From contig JAIVFU010000108.1 in NCBI GenBank assembly GCA_020829485.1, forward strand, positions 1 through 21,444: a stretch of DNA of 21,444 bases, read 5' to 3'. The number at the start of each line of letters is the position of its first letter. The first letter of the stretch is position 1. The notes under the pieces were generated by a model, which saw only the letters and a program-made list of their open reading frames with translations, was not told the origin of the DNA and did no database searches. Origin of the DNA: Nostoc sp. CHAB 5834 (GTDB taxonomy: Bacteria > Cyanobacteriota > Cyanobacteriia > Cyanobacteriales > Nostocaceae). The translations under genes were made by a program, and so were the position numbers. This document shows, piece after piece, positions 1 to 6,999 of the stretch.

Positions 1-592
1 CAGAACCATGATTGTGTCCACTCACCCGGTTCCAGTAGACGATTTGGCGGAGCGGTAGCCCGGGATTTAAGTCCCACGGCAACCAGACCTCACCTTTTTT
101 TATTCGAGGCTTGTGATTGAAAAATATTGCGCCGTCAGGCTTCAGCAGCCGCCAACATTCAACCAACACTCGCTTCTGCCAAGCGACATATTGGCTGTGG
201 GGTCGTGCATCATCATAAGTTGCATAACCTTGGCTGTCTTTCCGCCACAATGCGGGTCGTGACCCGACGTTAGTTTTGCGACCTGTTGATTTGCCGAGGT
301 TGTAAGGCGGTGAAGTGAAAACAAGGTCAACGGACTCTGGCTCCATCTTCCTCATCACATCAATACAGTCGCCAGTATGAAGGATGGAACGATTGGACGG
401 GATTGGTTGGCAAGCCATCGTCGCTGACCATGATCCAAGTATGCGGTCCAAAGCATGCGCCATCGACGACAAATGGTTGTCGTTGGCCCCTGACCGTGCA
501 GCCGCTGCTTCGGTCCGCTCATTTGAAAGCGTTATTGCATCATGCAGCGATGCACTAAAAGCGCTTAAGGCGATTTCGACTGAGTTTGGCAA
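1..592 (-). CDS. DNA adenine/cytosine-N4 methyltransferase, beta class (partial, runs off left edge)
   Basis: Transfers a methyl group from S-adenosylmethionine to an exocyclic amino group of DNA. The visible 197 codons show catalytic motif IV TSPPYNLG at about residues 93-100, preceded by HTGDCIDVM and followed by ECWRLLKPDGAIFFNHKPRI. Motif IV so near the N-terminus implies the beta order, with the SAM-binding motif I beyond the window edge. I place the start at a TTG at 592: an AAGGG lies six bases upstream, and the resulting N-terminus (PNSVEIALSAF) aligns without gaps with that of the related gene at 19542 (STQIETALKSL). An ATG at 622 is the alternative. Residues 1-60 form a charged helical tag shared with that gene. 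It is divergent from the primase-like gene. Base specificity cannot be read; it may be an orphan methylase or part of a restriction system. Confidence 0.85.
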   Translation of the reverse strand, partial: MPNSVEIALSAFSASLHDAITLSNERTEAAAARSGANDNHLSSMAHALDRILGSWSATMACQPIPSNRSILHTGDCIDVMRKMEPESVDLVFTSPPYNLGKSTGRKTNVGSRPALWRKDSQGYATYDDARPHSQYVAWQKRVLVECWRLLKPDGAIFFNHKPRIKKGEVWLPWDLNPGLPLRQIVYWNRVSGHNHGS

Positions 593-664
593 GAATATCC
601 CTTTCGTGGTTACGAAGCACATTCTTCCACAAATCTGAAAACTGTCGATCTAATCATTCCAGAA

Positions 665-676
665 AGTTCGTTTAGT
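665..676 (-). promoter_or_regulatory. 12-nt element ACTAAACGAACT upstream of left methyltransferase
   Basis: Read on the minus strand, ACTAAACGAACT ends 73 nt before the proposed start at 592. The same 12 bases occur at 19450-19461 on the plus strand, about 81 nt before the related methyltransferase gene. Same orientation and near-equal distance suggest a shared control element or residual homology of a duplicated upstream region. Confidence 0.4.
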
Positions 677-796
677 AGAAACAGGAATGCCGACGTAGCA
701 TGTCACTGAAAATTCAACATCAGTCCGAACAGTAATACTATATCTGTATTTTATGTTATGAAATACTGATTCAACTAATCAATAGTCAAATGAATA

Positions 797-826
797 TTGA
801 AAATACTCAATGACCTAATGTATAAA
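797..826 (+). promoter_or_regulatory. Candidate sigma70-type promoter of the primase-like gene
   Basis: TTGAAA at 797-802 and TATAAA at 821-826 are separated by 18 bp, on the strand and at a distance suited to the gene starting at 926. Transcription would begin near 833, so the following inverted repeat would lie in the leader RNA. Confidence 0.45.
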
Positions 827-833
827 TACAGTC

Positions 834-900
834 TGGCGGGAGGCTTTTGGAGTCATGCCCTAAGGATTTAGTTAGAACCACCCTTGACTATCTCCCGCCA
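834..900 (+). promoter_or_regulatory. Inverted repeat in the leader of the primase-like gene
   Basis: TGGCGGGAG (834-842) pairs perfectly with CTCCCGCCA (892-900) around a 49-base loop. It starts almost at the predicted transcription start and ends about 16 bases before the SD of the gene at 926. It could be an attenuator, a translation-control hairpin or a DNA-level site. Confidence 0.4.
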
Positions 901-925
901 TCTTCATCTGGGTGTAGGGGAAGTA

Positions 926-3751
926 ATGGAAGATTTTATTCAATACGCGAGTTCTGTCCTTGGACCAAAAGAAGTCAGACAATTTAAAAACGCAGTCGAG
1001 CGCCCTGTAAATGAGTTTCACAAACGGGTCATCGCACCGCAATTCTATAACGCAACGGAACAGACATATTTGGCACTGGCGGTAGACAAATACCTTCCCG
1101 GGCGGAACCACTTGATCGCTCAGGCCATGCTGGAAGACGACACTGCTTGGCATGCGTTGACATACTTCACTAACCCGCTCTCGATTGCCCCCGCACCACA
1201 GGGAGAGGAAAGCTGGGTAGCTCCAAAAGAACGGATCGTGTGGGGTAAGTCTCAGGTGATGACCTTCGAGTTCGACCAGCCTGATCTCAACTTCTTTTCT
1301 CAGCAACTTGCATGGTGCCGCAGTAGCACGGGAAAGCAATTAAATTGCGAGATCGGTGAACTATACCGTGCATGCTCGGAATGGATCGATTTTGAAGGAA
1401 TTACAGTCAACTACTCAGGCAATAAAAGCTTTCACATCCATATCGTCTTCAACACATCGCATGCAATCACGCGTCGCCTCACCGAAAACATACGCCATGG
1501 TCTCAATCTTCAATGGCATAAATTGCATGAAGTTGTGATGGAGAAGCTTCAGCCGGGCGTTCAGCCTGACATGGGTATGTGGGAACCCGAGAAGTTTAGG
1601 AGGCTTCCCAATGGTGTCCGAGAACTTGAGAAACAGAACATCATTGGCATGCCAGTCGGAAGCAAAGTTCCGCAAGTTACAATCTGGGAGAAGTTTCGCG
1701 ATAGGGCGAATAAAGGGTCTTCGGCGACATTCTTCGACCCCACATTCTTTGTGCCGCCGCCAGTTCAACACATTACCCGGTCGAGTAAATCCACCTCAGT
1801 TTTGCCTTCTGACCCAGAATTAGATTTCTGCCGCACAAAAATGTCAGAGCTTTTCAATGACAATAACCTGCCTGCCTTTCATGACTTTTGCTTCAATAAC
1901 GGTGCGATACGCGCGCATTTCAAAAACCACGCAGGAGATAAGAACCCAGCTTCTTTCATGGATTCTGACTATCGCACTGTTAGCATAAACGGATCGAATC
2001 CATTTAACCTAACCCCGTCCAGCGCCCCTCATCTCCCAAAACCATTGGGTGCGATGATGTCAGACTGGTGCGCCGAGTTTCAGCAACTCAACACGCAGGT
2101 GCGATCCCCTGTTGAAGAGAATTTCGCCAAGTCCGTTGTTAGCCGGGATTCTGCACCCAAGGAAATGGCAAGTTTGCTGACGAAAGTTATCCGGGAAGAG
2201 AAACTTGCCTTGATCTGCGCACCAGAGGGGATCAGCAAAACCCGTGGCCTCTTTAAAAATCACAATCATATCGACCGCTGGCTTAGAGATCAGGGTGATG
2301 GCAAAGTCATGTATGCGTTTGCCGACTATAATTCAGCCATCGATAAAGCCGCCGAGTTCAATGCCTGTCAACGGCAGGGGAAGCATCGTGCAGTAGTGCT
2401 TGAGAGCTTTGATCGGGCTTATGAGAATGCATGCTCCGGACTCGGCATTCAAAAAATAGCGCCGTCGCAGGCAGCCAGCTTGGGTTTCCCGAGCGTTTGG
2501 GCAGCAATTGAAAGACAACAACCTGCTGTGCTGGACGTGTTTCAGCAGAAACACAGGCATCTTTGGAACACTATGGGTGATGCGTCACCCGTGTTTTTCG
2601 CGGTTCACGCTGTGGCACATAATTGGTCATTGTCATCGCATTCCCGATTGATGTGGGCACCGTCATTTTGGGCACAAGGGCTGGAGGGCCGTGCAAGCCT
2701 TTGTCGTGACGAAATGAAGCTTGGACTGTTGGTTCACGACGAGTTGAAAGTCGATGACCTCGTAGCGGCATATCCTGCTTCGAAAGTCAGATGGGTGAAA
2801 GAAATGATTGCCCACCATCCCAGCGCATGGCGTCGTAACTCTACAGCCATGGAACGCTTTGCATCGTTTAACTCGTTCTCTGCCAAAAGCACGCCTGACC
2901 TCCCAATCACCTTTGACGAAGCGCAGGATATATTTGGATTCTCAGGTCATGAATGGGACCAAGTAACAACACGGGATAGCGGCGAATACGGCAATTTAAA
3001 AAACGCATACGCCAATGCCATTGGCAAAGATTGGTGCATCATTGAACGTAATTGGCCAACTGAATCCGCAAGCAGGACAATTGCGCTTACAACAGAAACT
3101 GTTCCACTCAATATTGCGCGCCGTAGTTCGCACGACTGGGCGATCTTTGATCTCGACACGCCCCGGATAAAGGCAGACGTCGTAGAAGTGCATGCGCAGC
3201 GCGGCGTTACGGGCAACAATCTCCCGAAGCTGTGCGCCGATTGGCAACAGTCTCATCCCGGCATTTCGATCATTTCAAACAAGGTGGCGCACCTTCAGAA
3301 CACGGTGACGCACGCAGCAGCACGCGGTTCGAACAAGTTGATGGGCATGGACATCCTCCAAACAATGACATTCATGACGCCGGTCGAGTTTGAGAAATTT
3401 GAAGCGCTCAACGCATGGACCGGGATGGATACCCTCGTTCGACATCGGCACATTGACGAGTTCAATCAGGACGCGGGTCGCAACCTTTCTTATCGAAAGA
3501 GAGGGAAGGCTAAGCACTATCTGTTGGTGAACAAGACGCTGTTCGACCTATTGGTCGGTGCTCCAATGGCCCGGGCTCGCTACGAGATGCATGTTATGAT
3601 GAACCGCCATCAGCGCAGCCAAGCACTACAATTCAAGGTTCGCAAATCTGGACTCAGTTCAAAGGCAAAATTACGCGCGCTTCGCACTCGGTTACGAAAT
3701 GACAGGCTAAATGAGCAATTGGAGCCCTATTTAAGTGCGATACAAAAATAA
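926..3751 (+). CDS. Primase-helicase-like replication protein (AEP-type motifs)
   Basis: Probable replication-initiation or primase protein of a mobile element, 941 residues. The start is ATG 926, with SD AGGGGAA just upstream; the frame also opens at TTG 884 but without an SD. Archaeo-eukaryotic-primase-like motifs appear in order: an acidic strand FEFDQPD (114-120), SGNKSFHIHI (164-173, the Ser-x-His type motif), an acidic residue near D215, and RLPNGVRE (226-233), which resembles the arginine/asparagine stretch of plasmid primases. A short FCFNNG...HAGDKNPASF segment (321-344) recalls degenerate CHC2-type primase sequences. Further on, APEGISKT (432-439) looks like an eroded Walker A and LLVHDEL (D605, E606) like a Walker B. 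The C-terminus is basic. The gene stands alone between the divergent methyltransferase and a strong terminator. The primase half is moderately secure; the helicase half is inference, and several motif residues deviate from consensus. Confidence 0.6.
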   Translation: MEDFIQYASSVLGPKEVRQFKNAVERPVNEFHKRVIAPQFYNATEQTYLALAVDKYLPGRNHLIAQAMLEDDTAWHALTYFTNPLSIAPAPQGEESWVAPKERIVWGKSQVMTFEFDQPDLNFFSQQLAWCRSSTGKQLNCEIGELYRACSEWIDFEGITVNYSGNKSFHIHIVFNTSHAITRRLTENIRHGLNLQWHKLHEVVMEKLQPGVQPDMGMWEPEKFRRLPNGVRELEKQNIIGMPVGSKVPQVTIWEKFRDRANKGSSATFFDPTFFVPPPVQHITRSSKSTSVLPSDPELDFCRTKMSELFNDNNLPAFHDFCFNNGAIRAHFKNHAGDKNPASFMDSDYRTVSINGSNPFNLTPSSAPHLPKPLGAMMSDWCAEFQQLNTQVRSPVEENFAKSVVSRDSAPKEMASLLTKVIREEKLALICAPEGISKTRGLFKNHNHIDRWLRDQGDGKVMYAFADYNSAIDKAAEFNACQRQGKHRAVVLESFDRAYENACSGLGIQKIAPSQAASLGFPSVWAAIERQQPAVLDVFQQKHRHLWNTMGDASPVFFAVHAVAHNWSLSSHSRLMWAPSFWAQGLEGRASLCRDEMKLGLLVHDELKVDDLVAAYPASKVRWVKEMIAHHPSAWRRNSTAMERFASFNSFSAKSTPDLPITFDEAQDIFGFSGHEWDQVTTRDSGEYGNLKNAYANAIGKDWCIIERNWPTESASRTIALTTETVPLNIARRSSHDWAIFDLDTPRIKADVVEVHAQRGVTGNNLPKLCADWQQSHPGISIISNKVAHLQNTVTHAAARGSNKLMGMDILQTMTFMTPVEFEKFEALNAWTGMDTLVRHRHIDEFNQDAGRNLSYRKRGKAKHYLLVNKTLFDLLVGAPMARARYEMHVMMNRHQRSQALQFKVRKSGLSSKAKLRALRTRLRNDRLNEQLEPYLSAIQK

Positions 3752-3779
3752 TGACGGCAACCCCGAGGGTGCCGTCATT
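3750..3779. terminator. Strong hairpin between convergent transcripts
   Basis: AATGACGGCA (3750-3759) and TGCCGTCATT (3770-3779) pair over 10 bp around a short loop that can pair further (CCC/GGG). On the minus strand the stem is followed by a run of five Ts, a standard intrinsic terminator for the operon coming from 6963. On the plus strand it overlaps the stop codon of the primase-like gene but lacks a T-run. Confidence 0.65.
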
Positions 3780-3955
3780 GAAAGGTGAGTGCGCTGAATT
3801 TGTTTCAGAACGCTCGGGTCGCGGGACGCACATAGCACATCACTATCAGCGCACCAGAGACTATGTTTCGACCGTCGCCAGCATTCCGTTTTCGGGACAG
3901 AAGTCAGTCCAATGCTTAATGAGATTGGATCGGACTATTTGGGCGTTGATGGCCG

Positions 3956-4363
3956 TTAGATTGCGTTGAGCACCCGAGGCCCACCTTGATTGGCTTCCAT
4001 TCTTCGGACAGCAATCCAATGGCGCTCACGCTCGTTTAATTCAGAAATATTGCAGTTTTCAAGCACGGTCACGGATACAAGATTTAAATCTTCATAGGCG
4101 CGCTTCAACTCGTGATGGATGGCGCGATAAGCTGTCAGTTTGCTTTTGCGGTAAGGCGCTCCCAGTAGGAGCTTCCTGACGTTGTTAGGGTATTCCCTGA
4201 TTCGTTGTCTCAGTCGCTTCGACTGACCGATGTAGACACCAACGCCCTCAATTTGCCACTCATAGATGCCGGGTTGGGTCAGATCAATGTCAAGCCCAAT
4301 ATTCTGCGTCCACCAGTCCACCCGCAAATTGACCGTTTGATAGCCCTTGATAGTCTCGCTCAT
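3956..4363 (-). CDS. GIY-YIG nuclease-superfamily protein
   Basis: Small 135-residue protein of the GIY-YIG endonuclease fold. GIY is at residues 32-34, YIG at 44-46, then KRLRQRIREY (49-58) carrying the conserved arginine, and a late glutamate in ELNERERHWI (108-117, probably E113). This is close to a bare GIY-YIG core, so it may cut DNA alone or with a partner. The start ATG (4363) overlaps the stop of the upstream zinc-ribbon gene by one base (TGATG), indicating translational coupling; the TTG one codon earlier is less likely. It is the last gene of the minus-strand operon. Target and role (repair, homing, restriction) cannot be told. Confidence 0.75.
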   Translation of the reverse strand: MSETIKGYQTVNLRVDWWTQNIGLDIDLTQPGIYEWQIEGVGVYIGQSKRLRQRIREYPNNVRKLLLGAPYRKSKLTAYRAIHHELKRAYEDLNLVSVTVLENCNISELNERERHWIAVRRMEANQGGPRVLNAI

Positions 4364-4662
4364 CAATCAGGTGCCTTAGCAGTTGCGCCACATGCCGCGC
4401 ACCACTTGGCCCTCGGTGTTCGCAACGGTTTTCCACATTCGCCGCATGGCGGACCGTATAGATGGACTATGTGATGCCAGATTGCGTTGACGTTGGTCTC
4501 GCGGAAGCTGGTCAGTTCGAAGTAGAAGTCTAACGCCAGTTGCTTGGTCTTGTCGTCGGATATTGATATTTTTGATAGGGCTGGATAAATCTCTTTCCAG
4601 TCCTCTTCATCCAGCATGGGGATGTCCATTCCGCAGCGCCAGCAGTAGAGCGTCTTTGCCAT
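4363..4662 (-). CDS. Zinc-ribbon-like small protein
   Basis: A 99-residue protein with three CxxC pairs: C7/C10 in LYCWRCGMDIPML, C73/C76 in CGECGKPL and C88/C91 in WCAACG. Two or three pairs could bind one or two zinc ions. The centre (residues 15-70) is acidic and helical. The opening MAKTLYCWRC is familiar from conserved hypothetical proteins of proteobacteria, but no function is known to me. An AGGGGG lies upstream of the ATG. It is coupled to the downstream GIY-YIG gene by a one-base overlap, so a DNA-linked or accessory role is a fair guess only. Confidence 0.65.
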   Translation of the reverse strand: MAKTLYCWRCGMDIPMLDEEDWKEIYPALSKISISDDKTKQLALDFYFELTSFRETNVNAIWHHIVHLYGPPCGECGKPLRTPRAKWCAACGATAKAPD

Positions 4663-4696
4663 ATCTACCCCCTAATTCGGATTTCTCGATTTAGCT

Positions 4697-5235
4697 TTAA
4701 TCTTGCCCCGTCCCCCGAGCGTAAACCTCATCAAATGCTGCTTCCAGATGCGAGTTTGTTCCTCGTAGACCGTTCACAACTTCTTTAGCCCATTTGAAAT
4801 ACTCGCTTTTCCGTTCGTCGGACCAATCAGCCGGGGGTGAAGATGTTAGGTCGCGCAGATTGCTAATTTTGTCAGCAAGTTTCACGAGCTTCGCGCCCGA
4901 CGACTTCGATGCAGATTTTACAATTTGAAGCCGCTTTCGCTCAGCTTTGTCGAGGGACTTATCGTCAGTCACCTCCGCTACGATTCCGCCACACGATTAC
5001 CATAGCGTGCTTCTATTTCCTCAATTGTGGTGTCACTGTCTTCAACGGTGTCGTGCAGTAATGCGGCAGCGATGACCTTGGCATCCTCAACTCCCCCCTC
5101 CTTCGCCAAAATTGTAGCCAGCGATAGAGGGTGATTAATGTAAGGTGATGCATCCGCATCTTTGCGGCGCTGCAATTGATGTTTATCTGCGGCAAAAGAC
5201 GCTGCGTCCAATATGAGGATTAAATCCGCGTTCAT
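4697..5235 (-). pseudogene. MESH1-like HD-domain (p)ppGpp hydrolase, split by a one-base deletion
   Basis: Small alarmone hydrolases of the MESH1 type remove pyrophosphate from (p)ppGpp using an HD-domain manganese site. The upstream part (ATG 5235, GGAG SD, stop TAG 4978-4980) carries H35, H61 and D62 (LLHDTVED). A second frame, readable from GTG 4972 to 4697, continues the family pattern EVTDDKSL and carries KLADKISNLRD. Inserting one base between 4983 and 4984 (GAATCG to GAAATCG) restores a continuous protein of about 179 residues with D122 in LADK. That places all four metal ligands at the same numbers as in human MESH1. As written, the ligands are split over two polypeptides, so it is probably inactive unless frameshifting, reinitiation or a sequencing error in the short A-run explains it. 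It lies in the middle of the minus-strand operon. Confidence 0.8.
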
Positions 5236-5311
5236 ATAAAACTCCGTTGTTGTTATCGCCGTCCAACGTCTCGAACATGATTGCGAGATACTCCCGATCC
5301 ACTGGTAATCG

Positions 5312-5647
5312 TCAAATACTTAGCAGGGTAAGCACTTTTGCTTCTTTTCCGATCGTCAGATGTTTGATGATGTTTCGTTTGTCCGCAGGTGGCAATGGCA
5401 ACCATGAAAATAGTGCTGACAGATTACCCTTCACGTCGATGTGCACAGGAGTTGTCGATGTATCGCCGATATACCAACCGGGAAATACCAGCGCTATGGC
5501 GAACTCAGGAGACGCGGCGATGAACGTTGCGTGTCCTTCGATCTCACCGATCTCACATCTCACGCCTTTCAGGTCAAAGCGGCAACCTAACTCACCTTCA
5601 TGGAGCATTAGGCCAAGAAGCCCGTAGTAATGGTTGAGCGGCGTCAC
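5312..5647 (-). CDS. Hypothetical protein, 111 aa
   Basis: I do not recognise this family. The protein is compact and beta-rich in appearance, with stretches such as FAIALVFPGWYIGD and ATFIAASPEF, no signal peptide and no long membrane segment. The start is GTG 5647, seven bases after the stop of the preceding gene, with GGGAG upstream. It is followed by 76 bases and then the MESH1-like gene. A plus-strand open frame (5247-5627) covers the same DNA; I prefer the minus strand because it continues the operon with tight spacing and has a protein-like hydrophobic pattern. Confidence 0.5.
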   Translation of the reverse strand: MTPLNHYYGLLGLMLHEGELGCRFDLKGVRCEIGEIEGHATFIAASPEFAIALVFPGWYIGDTSTTPVHIDVKGNLSALFSWLPLPPADKRNIIKHLTIGKEAKVLTLLSI

Positions 5648-5654
5648 CGTATAT

Positions 5655-5849
5655 TTAGTCTCCCGTAGGAGGAAACTGGGATTTCAACCATAGTGAGAAC
5701 TCTTCAGCGGTTAACGTTGGACCAACGGTCTGGGAAGCCGAGAGGATTTCCTCAGACATGGCTGCGATGCCAAATTCGAGCCACAGGGGACACTTCACAA
5801 TTTCTAAGGGTATCCCATCAGCAACATCGTCGTCTCGATTTAAAGGCAT
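5655..5849 (-). CDS. Hypothetical small protein, 64 aa
   Basis: Not recognised. A small acidic protein (start ATG 5849) with a likely amphipathic helix around LEFGIAAMSEEILS and a C-terminal helix EEFSLWLKSQF. It sits 36 bases after the upstream gene and seven bases before the next one, so it is probably co-transcribed with them. The SD is weak. The case for coding rests on operon position and composition. Confidence 0.4.
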   Translation of the reverse strand: MPLNRDDDVADGIPLEIVKCPLWLEFGIAAMSEEILSASQTVGPTLTAEEFSLWLKSQFPPTGD

Positions 5850-5885
5850 TACAGTTTTCTCGCGCGCTGATGTGTTCTTTATTGA

Positions 5886-6446
5886 TCACGCTGAAAGCGT
5901 CGCGTGGTGGAACGCTTCTTCTGGGGAACATCCGTCTCGGATTAAGTCGATGATTTCCTCACGCTTTCGTTCAATACCTTTCGGAAGCGAGACGCGGTTA
6001 GATAAAAAATATTCTGACATCAATGAGACCGCAGCGTCGCGTTGCAACTTCGGTCTGGCGCGTGTTTTAATGCCTTTCCTCAAGTGCGCAATATGAAGGC
6101 TAAATTCGTCAGTTACAGCGCTCCAATTGAACGCTGCCACCTCGGCTCGAACGCCCTCTGGATCAGCGCCAAACGCCGACCCTACTTCACCAGTATCAGC
6201 ACTAACAACCAAACTGGTGAGGTTCGGTAGACTTTGCTCGGTCAGGAACAGTCGCACCACATCAAGCCTTCGTCCCAATGAGATCGGTATAGCTGATTGG
6301 AGAACATCTACGTTCGGGGACCTTGCCTTCGCTTCATCAAGGAGCGCTCCATATGTTAGTTTTTGCGGTGGCCGCTGCCGCGCGCATTCAACAAGAACAG
6401 GATAGAGCGCTGCTGCGATAGTGAGGTCAGTTTCAGTGATGTTCAA
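5886..6446 (-). CDS. Hypothetical protein, 186 aa, co-transcribed with GIY-YIG gene
   Basis: I know no name for this family. The frame is open further upstream, into the GIY-YIG gene, but a TTG at 6446 preceded by TAGGAG at seven bases is the credible start, ten bases after the stop of that gene. The N-terminal half (residues 8-95) has the pattern YPVLVECARQ...KLTYGALL...SLPNLTSLVVSADTGEVGSAF. This resembles a domain of defence-island hypothetical proteins in which a helical part is followed by a 'lP.Lt.lVv...tG' stretch. The C-terminal half is basic and helical (RKGIKTRARPKLQRD; KGIERKREEI). The partner gene makes nucleic-acid binding plausible, but this is inference. Confidence 0.55.
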   Translation of the reverse strand: MNITETDLTIAAALYPVLVECARQRPPQKLTYGALLDEAKARSPNVDVLQSAIPISLGRRLDVVRLFLTEQSLPNLTSLVVSADTGEVGSAFGADPEGVRAEVAAFNWSAVTDEFSLHIAHLRKGIKTRARPKLQRDAAVSLMSEYFLSNRVSLPKGIERKREEIIDLIRDGCSPEEAFHHATLSA

Positions 6447-6456
6447 GGTCTGGCTC

Positions 6457-6963
6457 CTACCTTCCCAACTGGTGCGGATTGTTAGCGAATGGCGGCTTAC
6501 CATATTGGGAACGAAACTGTTCAATGAGGTCAGCCTCAAATACATGTGGTTCCACTGCCGGGGTTGGCATCCAAGCAACAAGCAGTGTATTTGATTCTTG
6601 TAGCTGCCAAATTAGCCGACCGCCCCAATGTCCAATTTTATGACCGTTGCCGAACTTCGCAAATTCACGCAAACGCCGCCGAATACTGTTGGCTTTCCCG
6701 ATGTAGATAACCTCAGCGGATGGCACCCAGTTTGCTCTTAGAGATTCGACGGGGACTGTAGGATCACGATCTTTTAACCAGCCACCACAACTTTGATCAA
6801 GGAAAGACGGTTCAGTGTTGGTGATCCTTACTACGACGTATACACCCCCAACATCCGGACAGGAATTTGTTGTAAGCACACTGTCAAACGTTACCCAGCC
6901 AGTAAAACCCGCTTCCGAAAGCGCTGAACGGGAAAAATGTGTCATTGCTTGATAATTAGCCAT
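6457..6963 (-). CDS. GIY-YIG-like nuclease family protein, 168 aa
   Basis: Shows GVY (residues 40-42), YIG (87-89) followed by KANSIRRRLREF (90-101), a central HWGGRLIWQL, and a late conserved glutamate in EADLIEQF (E143), then GKPPFAN. The 45-residue insertion between the GIY and YIG strands is longer than in a minimal core. It probably is a DNA-cleaving or DNA-binding protein. It heads the minus-strand operon and is divergent from the M15-like gene with only 36 bp between start codons. No good SD precedes ATG 6963. A TTGACT at 6983-6978 with an AT-rich -10-like stretch about 19 bp on would start transcription near the second methionine (ATG 6945), so a leaderless shorter form is possible. 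Confidence 0.7.
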   Translation of the reverse strand: MANYQAMTHFSRSALSEAGFTGWVTFDSVLTTNSCPDVGGVYVVVRITNTEPSFLDQSCGGWLKDRDPTVPVESLRANWVPSAEVIYIGKANSIRRRLREFAKFGNGHKIGHWGGRLIWQLQESNTLLVAWMPTPAVEPHVFEADLIEQFRSQYGKPPFANNPHQLGR

Positions 6964-6999
6964 GTTAGAGATTGGTAAGTCAACTGTTCGGGAATCAAT

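Larger units (their letters stand above)
653..925. other. AT-rich divergent control region with palindromes (possible operators or origin elements)
   Basis: This 273 bp gap separates the left methyltransferase from the primase-like gene. It is clearly richer in A+T than its flanks. It holds an AGTA-A-TACT palindrome (731-739), GTATTT/AAATAC arms (746-751 and 761-766), a promoter (797-826) and a GC-rich inverted repeat (834-900). On the minus strand, 665-676 carries a 12-nt element shared with the other methyltransferase. An AT-rich palindromic region beside a replication-type gene is a reasonable place for an origin or operators, but I see no clear iteron array. Confidence 0.4.

Noticed and set aside
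384..638. Plus-strand open frame of 84 codons
   Set aside because: It lies antisense to the N-terminal tag of the left methyltransferase, whose homology with the right-edge gene shows the minus strand is coding.
872..1339. Minus-strand 155-codon frame inside the primase-like gene
   Set aside because: Antisense to conserved motifs of the larger gene; no SD and low-quality composition.
3751..3969. Plus-strand open frame of 72 codons after the primase-like gene
   Set aside because: Its start lies inside the terminator hairpin, it has no SD of its own, the sequence is not protein-like, and it runs into the end of the convergent GIY-YIG gene.
5247..5627. Plus-strand 126-codon frame
   Set aside because: Opposes the minus-strand operon; serine/proline-rich composition typical of an antisense shadow. 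The minus-strand 111-aa gene fits spacing better, though neither is proven.
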